Below are positions 36,388 to 44,377 of a DNA stretch of 64,000 nucleotides, piece by piece. Position numbers and translations under genes: made by a program. How positions within the stretch are numbered: the first letter of the stretch is position 1; the number at the start of each line of letters is the position of its first letter. The notes under the pieces were generated by a model, which was not told where the DNA came from, did not search any database, and saw nothing but the letters and a program-made list of their open reading frames with translations. Source of the stretch: Flavobacterium beibuense F44-8 (GTDB taxonomy: Bacteria; Bacteroidota; Bacteroidia; Flavobacteriales; Flavobacteriaceae); NCBI RefSeq assembly GCF_000769915.1, contig NZ_JRLV01000003.1, positions 245,144-309,143 on the forward strand. Reading direction: 5' to 3'.

Positions 36388-37551
36388 TTAGTCCCTGTTT
36401 TGAAATTTGGTACGCTTACTGCCTTCATACATTTCATACTTCACCAACCTTGCTTCCAGCTTACCGTTAAACAGTTTTATTTTACGCGATGGTTTTAGCC
36501 CTACATATTTAAGTGCCTCAAGATTAGCTGTAATGAACCATGCATTAGTATTTGGGTATCCCTGTTTTAAAGTATCACCCAACTCCCTGTAAAAACGCTC
36601 TAAATGAATATCAAGTCGTTCTCCGTATGGCGGGTTAAACACCATGTGAAGCGGACCTTTACTTTGTTTCTGTGTTTCAAAAAAGTTTTCCTGCGATATA
36701 GTTACATACTCATCAAGATTAGCATTCCTAATATTGTCTTTAGCTTTCATTACTGCCGACGGAGCCTTATCATATCCTTTAATAGTATAATGAAATTCTC
36801 TTGTCTTTTTAAGTAACGATTCTACTATGGTATCAAAAAGATCGTTATCCCAATCGTGCCATTTTTCGAAGGCAAATTCTTTACGATTAATATTTGCCGG
36901 AATGTTACAGGCAATCATAGCTGCTTCTGCCAGTATAGTACCACTACCACACATTGGGTCTAAAAAGTCGCCATCCCCGTTCCAGCCCGAAAGTAACAGC
37001 ATACCTGCAGCAAGCACCTCGTTTATTGGGGCTATGTTAGTAGCCGTTCTATACCCTCGGTGGTGTAACGATGCTCCCGAAGTATCAAGCGCAACCGAGC
37101 ACTGATCATCGTGAATATGAACATTTATCCTTAAATCAGGATAGTTTTTATCAATATCTGGTCTTTTACCAAATTTATCCCTAAACTGGTCTACAATAGC
37201 ATCTTTAGATTTAAGGGCTACAAACTGAGAATGGTTAAAATGATCTGAACTCAGGGTAACATCAACCACAAAAGTATCGTTCACATTAATGTACTCACTC
37301 CAGTCAACCGACTGAATTCCGTTATAAAGGCTCTTATCGTTATAAGCCTTAAACCTTTTTACCGGTTTAAGTATTTTTAAAGCTGTACGCAGGGCTATAT
37401 TGGCTTTGTACATAAAACCTTTATCCCCTTTAAAGCTAACCATTCTTACCCCCTGCTCAACATCCTGCGCGCCAAGGGCTCTTAATTCGTTTGCCAGTAT
37501 CTCCTCAAAACCAAAAAAGGTTTTGGCTATCATTGTATAATTATTTTCCAT
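36388..37551 (-). CDS. THUMP-domain class I SAM-dependent RNA methyltransferase
   Basis: A 387-residue enzyme resembling the N-terminal half of RlmL (23S rRNA m2G methyltransferase). The N-terminal THUMP-containing region begins AKTFFGFEEILANELRALGA. The methyltransferase domain has DPMCGSGTILAEAAMIACNI (SAM site) and the catalytic FNPPYGERL motif, as for N2-guanine methylation. The C-terminal rRNA-cytosine half of E. coli RlmL is absent, which is usual in Bacteroidota. It is a single gene, divergent from the methyltransferase at 37.6 kb. Confidence 0.88.
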   Translation of the reverse strand: MENNYTMIAKTFFGFEEILANELRALGAQDVEQGVRMVSFKGDKGFMYKANIALRTALKILKPVKRFKAYNDKSLYNGIQSVDWSEYINVNDTFVVDVTLSSDHFNHSQFVALKSKDAIVDQFRDKFGKRPDIDKNYPDLRINVHIHDDQCSVALDTSGASLHHRGYRTATNIAPINEVLAAGMLLLSGWNGDGDFLDPMCGSGTILAEAAMIACNIPANINRKEFAFEKWHDWDNDLFDTIVESLLKKTREFHYTIKGYDKAPSAVMKAKDNIRNANLDEYVTISQENFFETQKQSKGPLHMVFNPPYGERLDIHLERFYRELGDTLKQGYPNTNAWFITANLEALKYVGLKPSRKIKLFNGKLEARLVKYEMYEGSKRTKFQNRD

Positions 37552-37603
37552 AATTCACGCTCAAATTCTTGGCAAAAATAAACTAAATTTGCGGGTACAT
37601 TAA

Positions 37604-38341
37604 ATGAATATGCAAAAAGAAACAAACAACTGGTTTGCATCCTGGTTCGATACACCCTATTACCATATACTCTATAAAGACCGCGACTATGAAGAGGCTC
37701 AGCTCTTTATGGACAATATTACAGGCTATTTAAACCTCCCCGAAGACGCTAAAATATTAGATTTAGCCTGCGGAAAAGGTCGTCATTCCATATACTTAAA
37801 TAAGCTTGGATATGATGTAACCGGAGCCGATCTTTCGGAAAACAGCATAAAAGAGGCATCAAAACACACTAACGATAAACTACATTTTGTAGTGCACGAC
37901 ATGAGAGATACATGTAATGAAAAGTATGATGCCATATTAAACCTGTTTACCAGTTTTGGTTATTTTGAAAGCGACGATGATAATCTTATAACATTAAAAG
38001 CAATTCACAACAGCTTAACCGAATATGGTTTTGCAGTTATTGATTTTATGAATGTTCATAAAGTAATTGCAGATTTAGTCCCTCAGGAAACCAAAGTGAT
38101 AGACGGTATCGAATTTCACATAAAACGTTATGTGGAAGACAACCATATTATAAAAGAAATTGATTTTAACGATAAAGGGCAGCAATTCCATTTCACCGAA
38201 AAGGTAAAAGCCCTTACCCTTGAAGATTTTGAAGCCATGATGGAAGAAGCAGGTATTTACCTGCTTGATGTTTTTGGCGACTATAAACTGCATAAGTTTT
38301 ACAAAAATGAATCTGAACGTTTAATAATGATTTTTAAATAA
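37604..38341 (+). CDS. class I SAM-dependent methyltransferase
   Basis: A 245-residue cytoplasmic methyltransferase. The SAM motif is ILDLACGKGRHSIYLNKLGY, with VTGADLSENSI as motif II and LNLFTSFGYFESDDDN as a later conserved region, all fitting the small-molecule methyltransferase_25/11 group. The substrate is unknown. Two in-frame ATG codons, at 37604 and 37610, are possible starts. A TAAATTTG box at 37584-37591 may be the -7 element. It is the first gene of a plus-strand run, with only three bases to the ZIP transporter gene. Confidence 0.8.
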   Translation: MNMQKETNNWFASWFDTPYYHILYKDRDYEEAQLFMDNITGYLNLPEDAKILDLACGKGRHSIYLNKLGYDVTGADLSENSIKEASKHTNDKLHFVVHDMRDTCNEKYDAILNLFTSFGYFESDDDNLITLKAIHNSLTEYGFAVIDFMNVHKVIADLVPQETKVIDGIEFHIKRYVEDNHIIKEIDFNDKGQQFHFTEKVKALTLEDFEAMMEEAGIYLLDVFGDYKLHKFYKNESERLIMIFK

Positions 38342-38344
38342 CCC

Positions 38345-39073
38345 ATGATATATATATTGCCCTTACTGTCGGTAATTTTAGGTTATGTAATGGCTTTAAT
38401 ATTAAAGCCTACAAACCGTAAGAACCTTAAGCTACTCTTGGCTTTTAGTGGTGCGTTCCTGCTTTCATTAACCGTTATGCACCTGTTGCCCGAAGTTTAT
38501 GAAGCAAGTCTGCATGATCATCATGGTCATGACCACGACCATTCTCACAACAATCCTATAGGGCTATACATAATGACTGGTATTATATTCCAGATTATTT
38601 TGGAATATTTCTCTAAAGGTGCCGAGCACGGACATGTACACGGAAGTGGACACAACAATGAGCATGACCACTCAAAAATGCCATGGCTCCTTTTTATAAG
38701 TTTATGTATACATGCATTACTGGAAGGCATGCCTGTAAGTCATCATCATGGTATGGCTTGGGGTATCGCCATACATCACTTCCCTATTGCCATTATACTA
38801 ACGGCATTCTTTATAAACAGCGGACTTAATAAAACCATCGTTATGCTGTTTATGCTTGTATTTGCCTTTATGACTCCGCTGGGAACATTACTGTCAGAAC
38901 AATTACATTTTATAGAACACTATTTTACAGAAATTTCGGCTGTTGTTATTGGTATTTTATTCCACATTTCATCAACCATTATTTTTGAAAGTAACGAAGG
39001 ACACAAGTTTAACCTTGCCAAGCTTTTAGCTATTATACTGGGAGTTATTATGGCTTATTTTCTGCAATTTTAA
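38345..39073 (+). CDS. ZIP family metal transporter
   Basis: A 242-residue inner-membrane divalent cation importer. Eight hydrophobic segments can be traced. Two His-rich loops, HDHHGHDHDHSHNN near residue 57 and HGHVHGSGHNNEHDHSK near residue 94, probably bind zinc. The conserved ZIP motifs are LSLCIHALLEGMPVS (helix IV) and GIAIHHFPIAIILTAF (helix V), holding the metal-path histidines and glutamate. The metal could be zinc, iron or manganese. It lies in an operon between a methyltransferase and murQ. Confidence 0.88.
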   Translation: MIYILPLLSVILGYVMALILKPTNRKNLKLLLAFSGAFLLSLTVMHLLPEVYEASLHDHHGHDHDHSHNNPIGLYIMTGIIFQIILEYFSKGAEHGHVHGSGHNNEHDHSKMPWLLFISLCIHALLEGMPVSHHHGMAWGIAIHHFPIAIILTAFFINSGLNKTIVMLFMLVFAFMTPLGTLLSEQLHFIEHYFTEISAVVIGILFHISSTIIFESNEGHKFNLAKLLAIILGVIMAYFLQF

Positions 39074-39091
39074 CATAAAACATAATTATTC

Positions 39092-39907
39092 ATGTCGTTT
39101 ACCAAAACTACAGAGGAAAGTTCAAAATACGAGCATCTTGAAAAGATGTCGGTTTCACAGTTACTTCACAATATAAACAACGAAGACAAAACCGTACCTC
39201 TTGCTATTGAAAAGGCGCTACCGCAAATTGAAGCCTTAATAGAACAGATTATTCCAAGAATGAAAGATGGCGGACGCTTATTTTATATAGGTGCCGGTAC
39301 CAGTGGCAGACTTGGAATTGTAGATGCTTCCGAATGTCCTCCTACTTTTGGTGTACCGTTTGATTTGGTTATCGGTCTTATTGCCGGAGGCGACACTGCC
39401 ATACGTAAAGCCGTAGAGTTTGCCGAAGACGATAAGGAACAGGCATGGAAAGATCTTTCAGAATACAACATAAACGATAATGATACTGTAGTAGGCATAG
39501 CGGCTTCGGGCACTACCCCTTACGTTATTAGCGGACTTGAAAAATGTAATGAGAATAACATCCTTACCGGATGTATTACCTGTAACGAGGGCAGTCCGTT
39601 AGCTCAAACTGCCAAATACCCTATTGAGGTGGTTGTGGGTCCTGAATTTGTAACAGGAAGCTCACGCATGAAAGCCGGTACGGCACAAAAACTGGTGCTT
39701 AATATGATTTCTACTGCTGTGATGATTCAGTTGGGTCGTGTAAAAGGGAATAAAATGGTAGACATGCAGCTAAGCAACCATAAGCTTGTAGACAGAGGTG
39801 TGCGAATGATTATGGATGAACTTAACATCCCCCGTGAAGAAGCAGAAAAACTATTACAGGAGCATCAAAACGTTAGGAAAGCAATAGAAGGTTATGGCAA
39901 CAGATAA
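39092..39907 (+). CDS. murQ: N-acetylmuramic acid 6-phosphate etherase
   Basis: A 271-residue cytoplasmic enzyme of cell-wall recycling that cleaves the lactyl ether of MurNAc-6-phosphate, giving GlcNAc-6-phosphate and lactate. The SIS domain has the sugar-phosphate loops YIGAGTSGRLGIVDASECPP and VGIAASGTTPYVISGLE; the catalytic Glu lies in that first loop. NEGSPLAQTAKYPIEVVVGP and TGSSRMKAGTAQKLVLNMIS are also conserved. anmK is not adjacent. It overlaps the next gene by 14 bases. Confidence 0.95.
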   Translation: MSFTKTTEESSKYEHLEKMSVSQLLHNINNEDKTVPLAIEKALPQIEALIEQIIPRMKDGGRLFYIGAGTSGRLGIVDASECPPTFGVPFDLVIGLIAGGDTAIRKAVEFAEDDKEQAWKDLSEYNINDNDTVVGIAASGTTPYVISGLEKCNENNILTGCITCNEGSPLAQTAKYPIEVVVGPEFVTGSSRMKAGTAQKLVLNMISTAVMIQLGRVKGNKMVDMQLSNHKLVDRGVRMIMDELNIPREEAEKLLQEHQNVRKAIEGYGNR

Positions 39908-40133
39908 AAAAATACTTGTAAAAGGCCTTACACGTTTAGGATGGGCATTACCTATGTTTGTTATGGGACCTGTAATAATACACAGTTCCTTTAAAAATCA
40001 GGGACACCCGTTTTATGTACCTATACTGGGTGTAGGTATAATAATTTGTATCAGCGCTATGGTATTTATGTTTTTAGGAATAAAAACTATAATGAAAAGT
40101 CTTTTTGAAGGAGATAAAAATGAGCATCAGTAA
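39894..40133 (+). CDS. small membrane protein (DUF6095-like)
   Basis: A 79-residue protein with two hydrophobic segments (LGWALPMFVMGPVIIHSSF and VPILGVGIIICISAMVFMFL), an N-terminal TDKKILVKGLTRLG and a C-terminal charged tail. The length, topology and context fit the DUF6095 family of Flavobacteriaceae, though I give this name from general resemblance only. It overlaps murQ by 14 bases and the next gene by 14 bases, so all are translationally linked. Confidence 0.6.
   Translation: MATDKKILVKGLTRLGWALPMFVMGPVIIHSSFKNQGHPFYVPILGVGIIICISAMVFMFLGIKTIMKSLFEGDKNEHQ
40108..40113 (+). promoter_or_regulatory. Shine-Dalgarno sequence of the DinB/DUF1572 gene
   Basis: AAGGAG ends six bases before the ATG at 40120. 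Strong Shine-Dalgarno sites are rare in this window, and this one fixes the start of the downstream gene, excluding an upstream TTG at 40105. Confidence 0.65.
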
Positions 40134-40707
40134 ACAATATCTTGACAGTATAAAAAAACAGTTTGAGTACTACAAAAACGTAGCCGAAAGGGCTATGGAA
40201 CAACTGGAGCCACAACAGCTTTTTTACACTGTTAACGATGACTCAAACAGCATAGCTGTAATTGTAAAGCACTTACACGGAAACATGATGTCACGATGGA
40301 CTGATTTCCTAACTACAGATGGGGAAAAAGACTGGAGAAACCGTGATGATGAGTTTGAACAGCCTATTACAAACAAAGAAAACCTGATGCAACTGTGGGA
40401 AGAAGGGTGGTCATGCTTCTTTAATACTATAAACAGCCTTACTCCTGAAAACCTGACTGATATTATCTATATAAGAAATGAGGGACATACTGTAATGGAA
40501 GCTATAAACCGACAGCTTTCCCACTACCCTTACCATATTGGACAGATAGTGTTTTTTGCCAAACAAATTAAAAACACTCCATGGGATAGCCTTACCATTC
40601 CTAAAAATAAGTCGGGAGAGTATAACAAGCAGAAGTTTGAACAGGAAAAAGGACAAAGAAGTTTTTTAGATACCGAACTCAACAAGATTAAAAAGAATAA
40701 CTCATGA
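40120..40707 (+). CDS. DUF1572/DinB-like protein
   Basis: A 195-residue helical protein of the DUF1572 family, a branch of the DinB-like four-helix bundles. Supporting stretches are VIVKHLHGNMMSRWTDFLTT, containing a likely metal-binding His, and INRQLSHYPYHIGQIVFFAK with the second His pair (SHYPYH). DinB-like proteins often bind a divalent metal with three histidines, and some are thiol transferases; a function for this one is unknown. It overlaps its upstream neighbour by 14 bases and the next gene by 4 bases. Confidence 0.8.
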   Translation: MSISKQYLDSIKKQFEYYKNVAERAMEQLEPQQLFYTVNDDSNSIAVIVKHLHGNMMSRWTDFLTTDGEKDWRNRDDEFEQPITNKENLMQLWEEGWSCFFNTINSLTPENLTDIIYIRNEGHTVMEAINRQLSHYPYHIGQIVFFAKQIKNTPWDSLTIPKNKSGEYNKQKFEQEKGQRSFLDTELNKIKKNNS

Positions 40708-41075
40708 AAAAACTACTAATACTACCTGTAATACTTTTATTAGCTTCATGCTACCAACAGGAGCGTAACTGTACTGACTTTAAAACAGGGAAGTTTAAGT
40801 TTGAACAGGAAATAGACGGTAAAACACAAACCACCATTTTTGAAAGGACTGAAGACCTTGAAATAGATACCTATGAAGGTAAAAGTGATACCGCTTCCAT
40901 CCGTTGGATTAATGATTGCGAATATATCGTACAAAAAATCCATCCTAAAAACATGCAGGAAAAAAAAGCTGTACACATGAAAATACTAACCACAAAAGGA
41001 GACGCATATACTTTTGAGTACTCTTTTGTGGGAGATAGTAATAGACAGAAGGGAACTGTAACAAAAATTGATTAA
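40704..41075 (+). CDS. small lipoprotein of unknown function
   Basis: A 123-residue lipoprotein with signal peptide and lipobox LASC (Cys16; ILLLASCYQQERNC). The mature part alternates short strands (FKFEQEIDGKTQTTIFERTE, ASIRWINDCEYIVQKIH), suggesting a beta-rich fold. Some related entries in databases are called DNA topoisomerase IV, but nothing here supports that. The ATG overlaps the previous stop by 4 bases (ATGA). Function unknown. Confidence 0.65.
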   Translation: MKKLLILPVILLLASCYQQERNCTDFKTGKFKFEQEIDGKTQTTIFERTEDLEIDTYEGKSDTASIRWINDCEYIVQKIHPKNMQEKKAVHMKILTTKGDAYTFEYSFVGDSNRQKGTVTKID

Positions 41076-41085
41076 CTTCACAGTT

Positions 41086-41862
41086 ATGGAAATTTTCTTA
41101 AATCCTAATACCTGGGTAGCCTTACTAACCCTTACGTTTTTAGAAATCGTACTGGGTATAGACAATATTATCTTTATATCTATAGTTACCGGTAAACTCC
41201 CTGAAGAAGAACGTAAAAAAGCCACCAGAATTGGTCTTTTTCTTGCAATGTTTATGCGTATTGCCTTGTTATTTGGGGTAACATGGCTTATTGCGATGAA
41301 AAAATCTCTTTTTTCCATAGACTTCGGATGGTTTAGCGCCGACATTACCGGACAGGCTTTAGTACTATTGATAGGTGGATTATTCCTTATATACAAGAGT
41401 ACAAAAGAAATTCATGAAAAGGTAGACCATAAGGGTGAAGAGGAAGCACAGCTTAATACGAGTAGCAGGAAAAAGTCTTTTTCAGGGATTATATTACAAA
41501 TACTGATGATTGATATAATCTTCTCTGTAGACTCTATCCTAACAGCTGTAGGTATGACAAACGGCGTTGAGGGCGCACTCATAATAATGATAACTGCTGT
41601 AGTCATATCTGTAGGCATTATGATGCTGTTTGCGGTACCTGTAGGTACGTTTGTAAACAACAACCCGTCGCTTCAAATATTAGGACTTGCCTTTTTAATA
41701 CTGATAGGCTTTATGCTATTAACCGAAAGTATGCACTTATCTAACGCACAACTGGCAGGACAATATGTTGGTGCTATTCCAAAAGGTTACTTATATTTTG
41801 CCATTGCATTTTCTGTTTGCGTAGAGTTTTTAAATATGAAAATGAGGAAACATACAAAATAA
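41086..41862 (+). CDS. TerC family membrane protein
   Basis: A 258-residue integral membrane protein with about seven helices. The TerC signature FLEIVLGIDNIIFISIVTGK lies near residue 22, and a second, FSGIILQILMIDIIFSVDSI, near residue 130; both carry the conserved acidic residues. TerC proteins are linked to tellurium resistance and, in later work, to manganese export and membrane-protein metalation. The ATG at 41086 is preferred to an in-frame TTG at 41068, which overlaps the previous gene. It is the last gene of the operon and ends at a terminator. Confidence 0.88.
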   Translation: MEIFLNPNTWVALLTLTFLEIVLGIDNIIFISIVTGKLPEEERKKATRIGLFLAMFMRIALLFGVTWLIAMKKSLFSIDFGWFSADITGQALVLLIGGLFLIYKSTKEIHEKVDHKGEEEAQLNTSSRKKSFSGIILQILMIDIIFSVDSILTAVGMTNGVEGALIIMITAVVISVGIMMLFAVPVGTFVNNNPSLQILGLAFLILIGFMLLTESMHLSNAQLAGQYVGAIPKGYLYFAIAFSVCVEFLNMKMRKHTK

Positions 41863-41885
41863 TAAATTTTATTCCCTTAAATAAT

Positions 41886-41915
41886 GAAAAGCTGTCTTAA
41901 AGACAGCTTTTTTTG
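41886..41915 (+). terminator. intrinsic terminator
   Basis: AAAAGCTGTCT (41887-41897) pairs with AGACAGCTTTT (41901-41911) and is followed by T. It closes the methyltransferase-to-terC operon. Confidence 0.85.
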
Positions 41916-42020
41916 CATAAAACATAATTATTTGACTTTCAGGAACATATTTACTTTTAGCTAATAAATATTTTTATATTTTTAACGAATTATTAACTAA
42001 TAGTCAAATCAACCATTACT

Positions 42021-44339
42021 ATGTTTAAAAAAAAATTAATCGCAGTTATACTATTTATAGTAGGCTGCCAAAAAGGAAATTCACAAGATTTAGAAGAAAT
42101 ATTTAATAATATTCAATCACTGGAATATGTATTTCCTTCAGGGCTATATACCATCAACAATCAGGTAAATGTTACCCCCTTAATTACTTCTGAACCTTGT
42201 TTAGATAATCCTCCTCATTTTTCAGTAGCCACTCAATATGAAAATGGTAAAGTTCTGGCAATTGGCGATGAGTATATGTTTATAGATCAAAACATTAATC
42301 AGGAAGATAATTTTTTATTTTTATTAAATGTAATGAACTGGCTTAATCCCGGCACAAGTAGGGTTAAGCTCAAAGAAGAATGGGTTAATACGGAAAATAC
42401 AACCATACTTCAAGCTGCTCTTGCTGAGAATAACTATACATTTAATTCTTTTTCCGGAAACATAACAACCTCCGCACTCACAAACACAGATATATTAATA
42501 CTGCCTAACGATTGGAACAATTTAGAACTTTACTCAGTAAACGAACTTCAAACTTTAGAACAATTTGTTAGTAACGGCGGATCAGTTTTATTAGCCGGTA
42601 ACGCATGGGCTTATCCGGAAACAATAGAAGAATATGCAATGAATCAGGTGGCTAATTTATTTGGCTTTGAAATAACAGACAGTTTAGCATCCTTCTCACA
42701 AGCACAGGTATATTATCCTGAAACATTAGATTCTTACTGCCCCTCTCCCTACTTTAATAATAATATTCCAAGAGGTGAAAATTTAAGGGTTTTCAGAATT
42801 GCCGTTTCAACTATAGGAGAATTTACACAGGAAAACGGAGGTATAAATAATACTTCAAATCTAATTAATGAATGGCTCGAAACGATCAATGAAACTTATG
42901 GCAGGGAATACTGCGTTAGGTTTGAACTTATACCTGATAATGACCAGTTAATTTTTGAAAATGCTGAAACAGATCCTTGGGAAAGCTTACCTATTGGCTC
43001 TTTTGCCTGTACGGGTATTGAAGAAATATTAGATGCACAGAAAAATGTTGTTGATGGAATAATAGGAGAAGATAACTATGATATAAGCCATGTTCTTCTC
43101 ACTTATCCCTATTTAGGCGGAGGTTGTGCTGCTAGTTTTGATCGTGCAATATCGGGAGGACTGGACATTTCAGTAGCCAGACACGAAATAGGACATCAGT
43201 TTACTCAGGGACATACTATAAACAATGAAACTAATAATTACGAACCTGAAAACGGAAACTGGACGATACAGGGAGGAAATCAATACGGTCACGCTCATGG
43301 TGCTTCCTATCATCAGCTTGCCCAGTTTTTATTGACTATTCCGTCTGTTGGTACTCAAGTGCCTACAGGCAATACCATTCCGGTTATAAGTGTTGGTCCG
43401 GACGTAGTAATCCCTGTTAGTACTCCTTTTACAATAACTGCAACTGCTAGTGATCCTGACCCTGAAGACAATCTAACTTATGTGTGGGATAACATGAGTC
43501 CGGGGCCTCCTCAATTTATTCCTGTAGCCGATGATACACAAGGTGCATTATTCATGAGGCTAACTCCAAATTCAAACCCTTCAAGAACATTTCCGAAAAT
43601 GACTGATGTTATTGCAAATAATAATTTTAATAATCAGGAGCAACTCCCTACACATCCGCGTAAAATGGATATAAGGGTAACAGTTAATGATAACCATCAG
43701 ATAGAATATAACGGACAGATTATCAATGCCAGCGGAATTAATTCAGATGATATAAGAATTGTAGTTGCTGATGCAGGTCCGTTTGAGGTAACAAGTCAAA
43801 ATACTGAAGGTATAGTTTATAACGGGGGTTCAAGCCAAACTATAACATGGAATGTAAACGGAACTGATGCTGCGCCGGTAAACACTCATGATGTATCTAT
43901 AACATTGTCTACAGACGGAGGGTATACCTATCCTATTACACTTTTGAGCAATACCCCAAACAATGGTAGTGCAATAGTAGTATTGCCTAATATTGATATC
44001 GATAATGCAAGAGTAAAAGTAGCTGCAAATAACAGTATATATTTTGACATTAATACAGTAGATTTTAAGGTTGAGTCAGCACTATCTCTTAATGAAACAT
44101 CACTGGCATCATTAGTAAATATTTACCCTAACCCTAGTAAAGATTATATTTATATTGAATTTAGTTCACCAGTAAATTTTAATGCTAAACTTTATAACGT
44201 ACTGGGACAGCTTGTAAGAGAAAATTTAAATCAAAGTAAATTTGATGTTCAAAATTTATCACAGGGGCTTTACCTTCTTGAAATTACCGATACTGAAACC
44301 TCAGAAAAAGTATTGAAGAAAATTTTCATTGAACGCTAA
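42021..44339 (+). CDS. T9SS-secreted metzincin-like (reprolysin-type) protein, divergent
   Basis: A 772-residue exported protein. After the signal peptide (about 1-22) comes a domain with TLEQFVSNGGSVLLAGNAWA (residues 179-198), like the glutamine-amidotransferase-like domains of some peptidases. The metzincin-like region follows: FELIPDNDQLIFENAETDPW, then the zinc motif HEIGHQFTQGH at residues 388-398, with all three histidines and the glutamate. Canonical metzincins have Gly at the eighth position of the motif; here it is Thr, and the usual TIMxY Met-turn appears as TIQGG. A beta-rich region (STPFTITATASDPDPEDNLT) and a T9SS type A sorting domain (NIYPNPSKDYIYIEF to the end) follow. Peptidase activity is uncertain. 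Confidence 0.8.
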   Translation: MFKKKLIAVILFIVGCQKGNSQDLEEIFNNIQSLEYVFPSGLYTINNQVNVTPLITSEPCLDNPPHFSVATQYENGKVLAIGDEYMFIDQNINQEDNFLFLLNVMNWLNPGTSRVKLKEEWVNTENTTILQAALAENNYTFNSFSGNITTSALTNTDILILPNDWNNLELYSVNELQTLEQFVSNGGSVLLAGNAWAYPETIEEYAMNQVANLFGFEITDSLASFSQAQVYYPETLDSYCPSPYFNNNIPRGENLRVFRIAVSTIGEFTQENGGINNTSNLINEWLETINETYGREYCVRFELIPDNDQLIFENAETDPWESLPIGSFACTGIEEILDAQKNVVDGIIGEDNYDISHVLLTYPYLGGGCAASFDRAISGGLDISVARHEIGHQFTQGHTINNETNNYEPENGNWTIQGGNQYGHAHGASYHQLAQFLLTIPSVGTQVPTGNTIPVISVGPDVVIPVSTPFTITATASDPDPEDNLTYVWDNMSPGPPQFIPVADDTQGALFMRLTPNSNPSRTFPKMTDVIANNNFNNQEQLPTHPRKMDIRVTVNDNHQIEYNGQIINASGINSDDIRIVVADAGPFEVTSQNTEGIVYNGGSSQTITWNVNGTDAAPVNTHDVSITLSTDGGYTYPITLLSNTPNNGSAIVVLPNIDIDNARVKVAANNSIYFDINTVDFKVESALSLNETSLASLVNIYPNPSKDYIYIEFSSPVNFNAKLYNVLGQLVRENLNQSKFDVQNLSQGLYLLEITDTETSEKVLKKIFIER

Positions 44340-44341
44340 AT

Positions 44342-44377
44342 AAAAAAGCAGCTAAAAAATTAGCTGCTTTTTTTTTA
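44342..44377. terminator. bidirectional intrinsic terminator
   Basis: AAAGCAGCTAA (44345-44355) and TTAGCTGCTTT (44360-44370) around AAAA, with T tracts on both strands. It lies between the convergent metzincin-like gene and parC. Confidence 0.9.

Noticed and set aside
38516..38560. His-rich repeated codons in the ZIP transporter gene that look like a simple repeat
   Set aside because: They are a normal metal-binding loop of the ZIP family, not a separate element.
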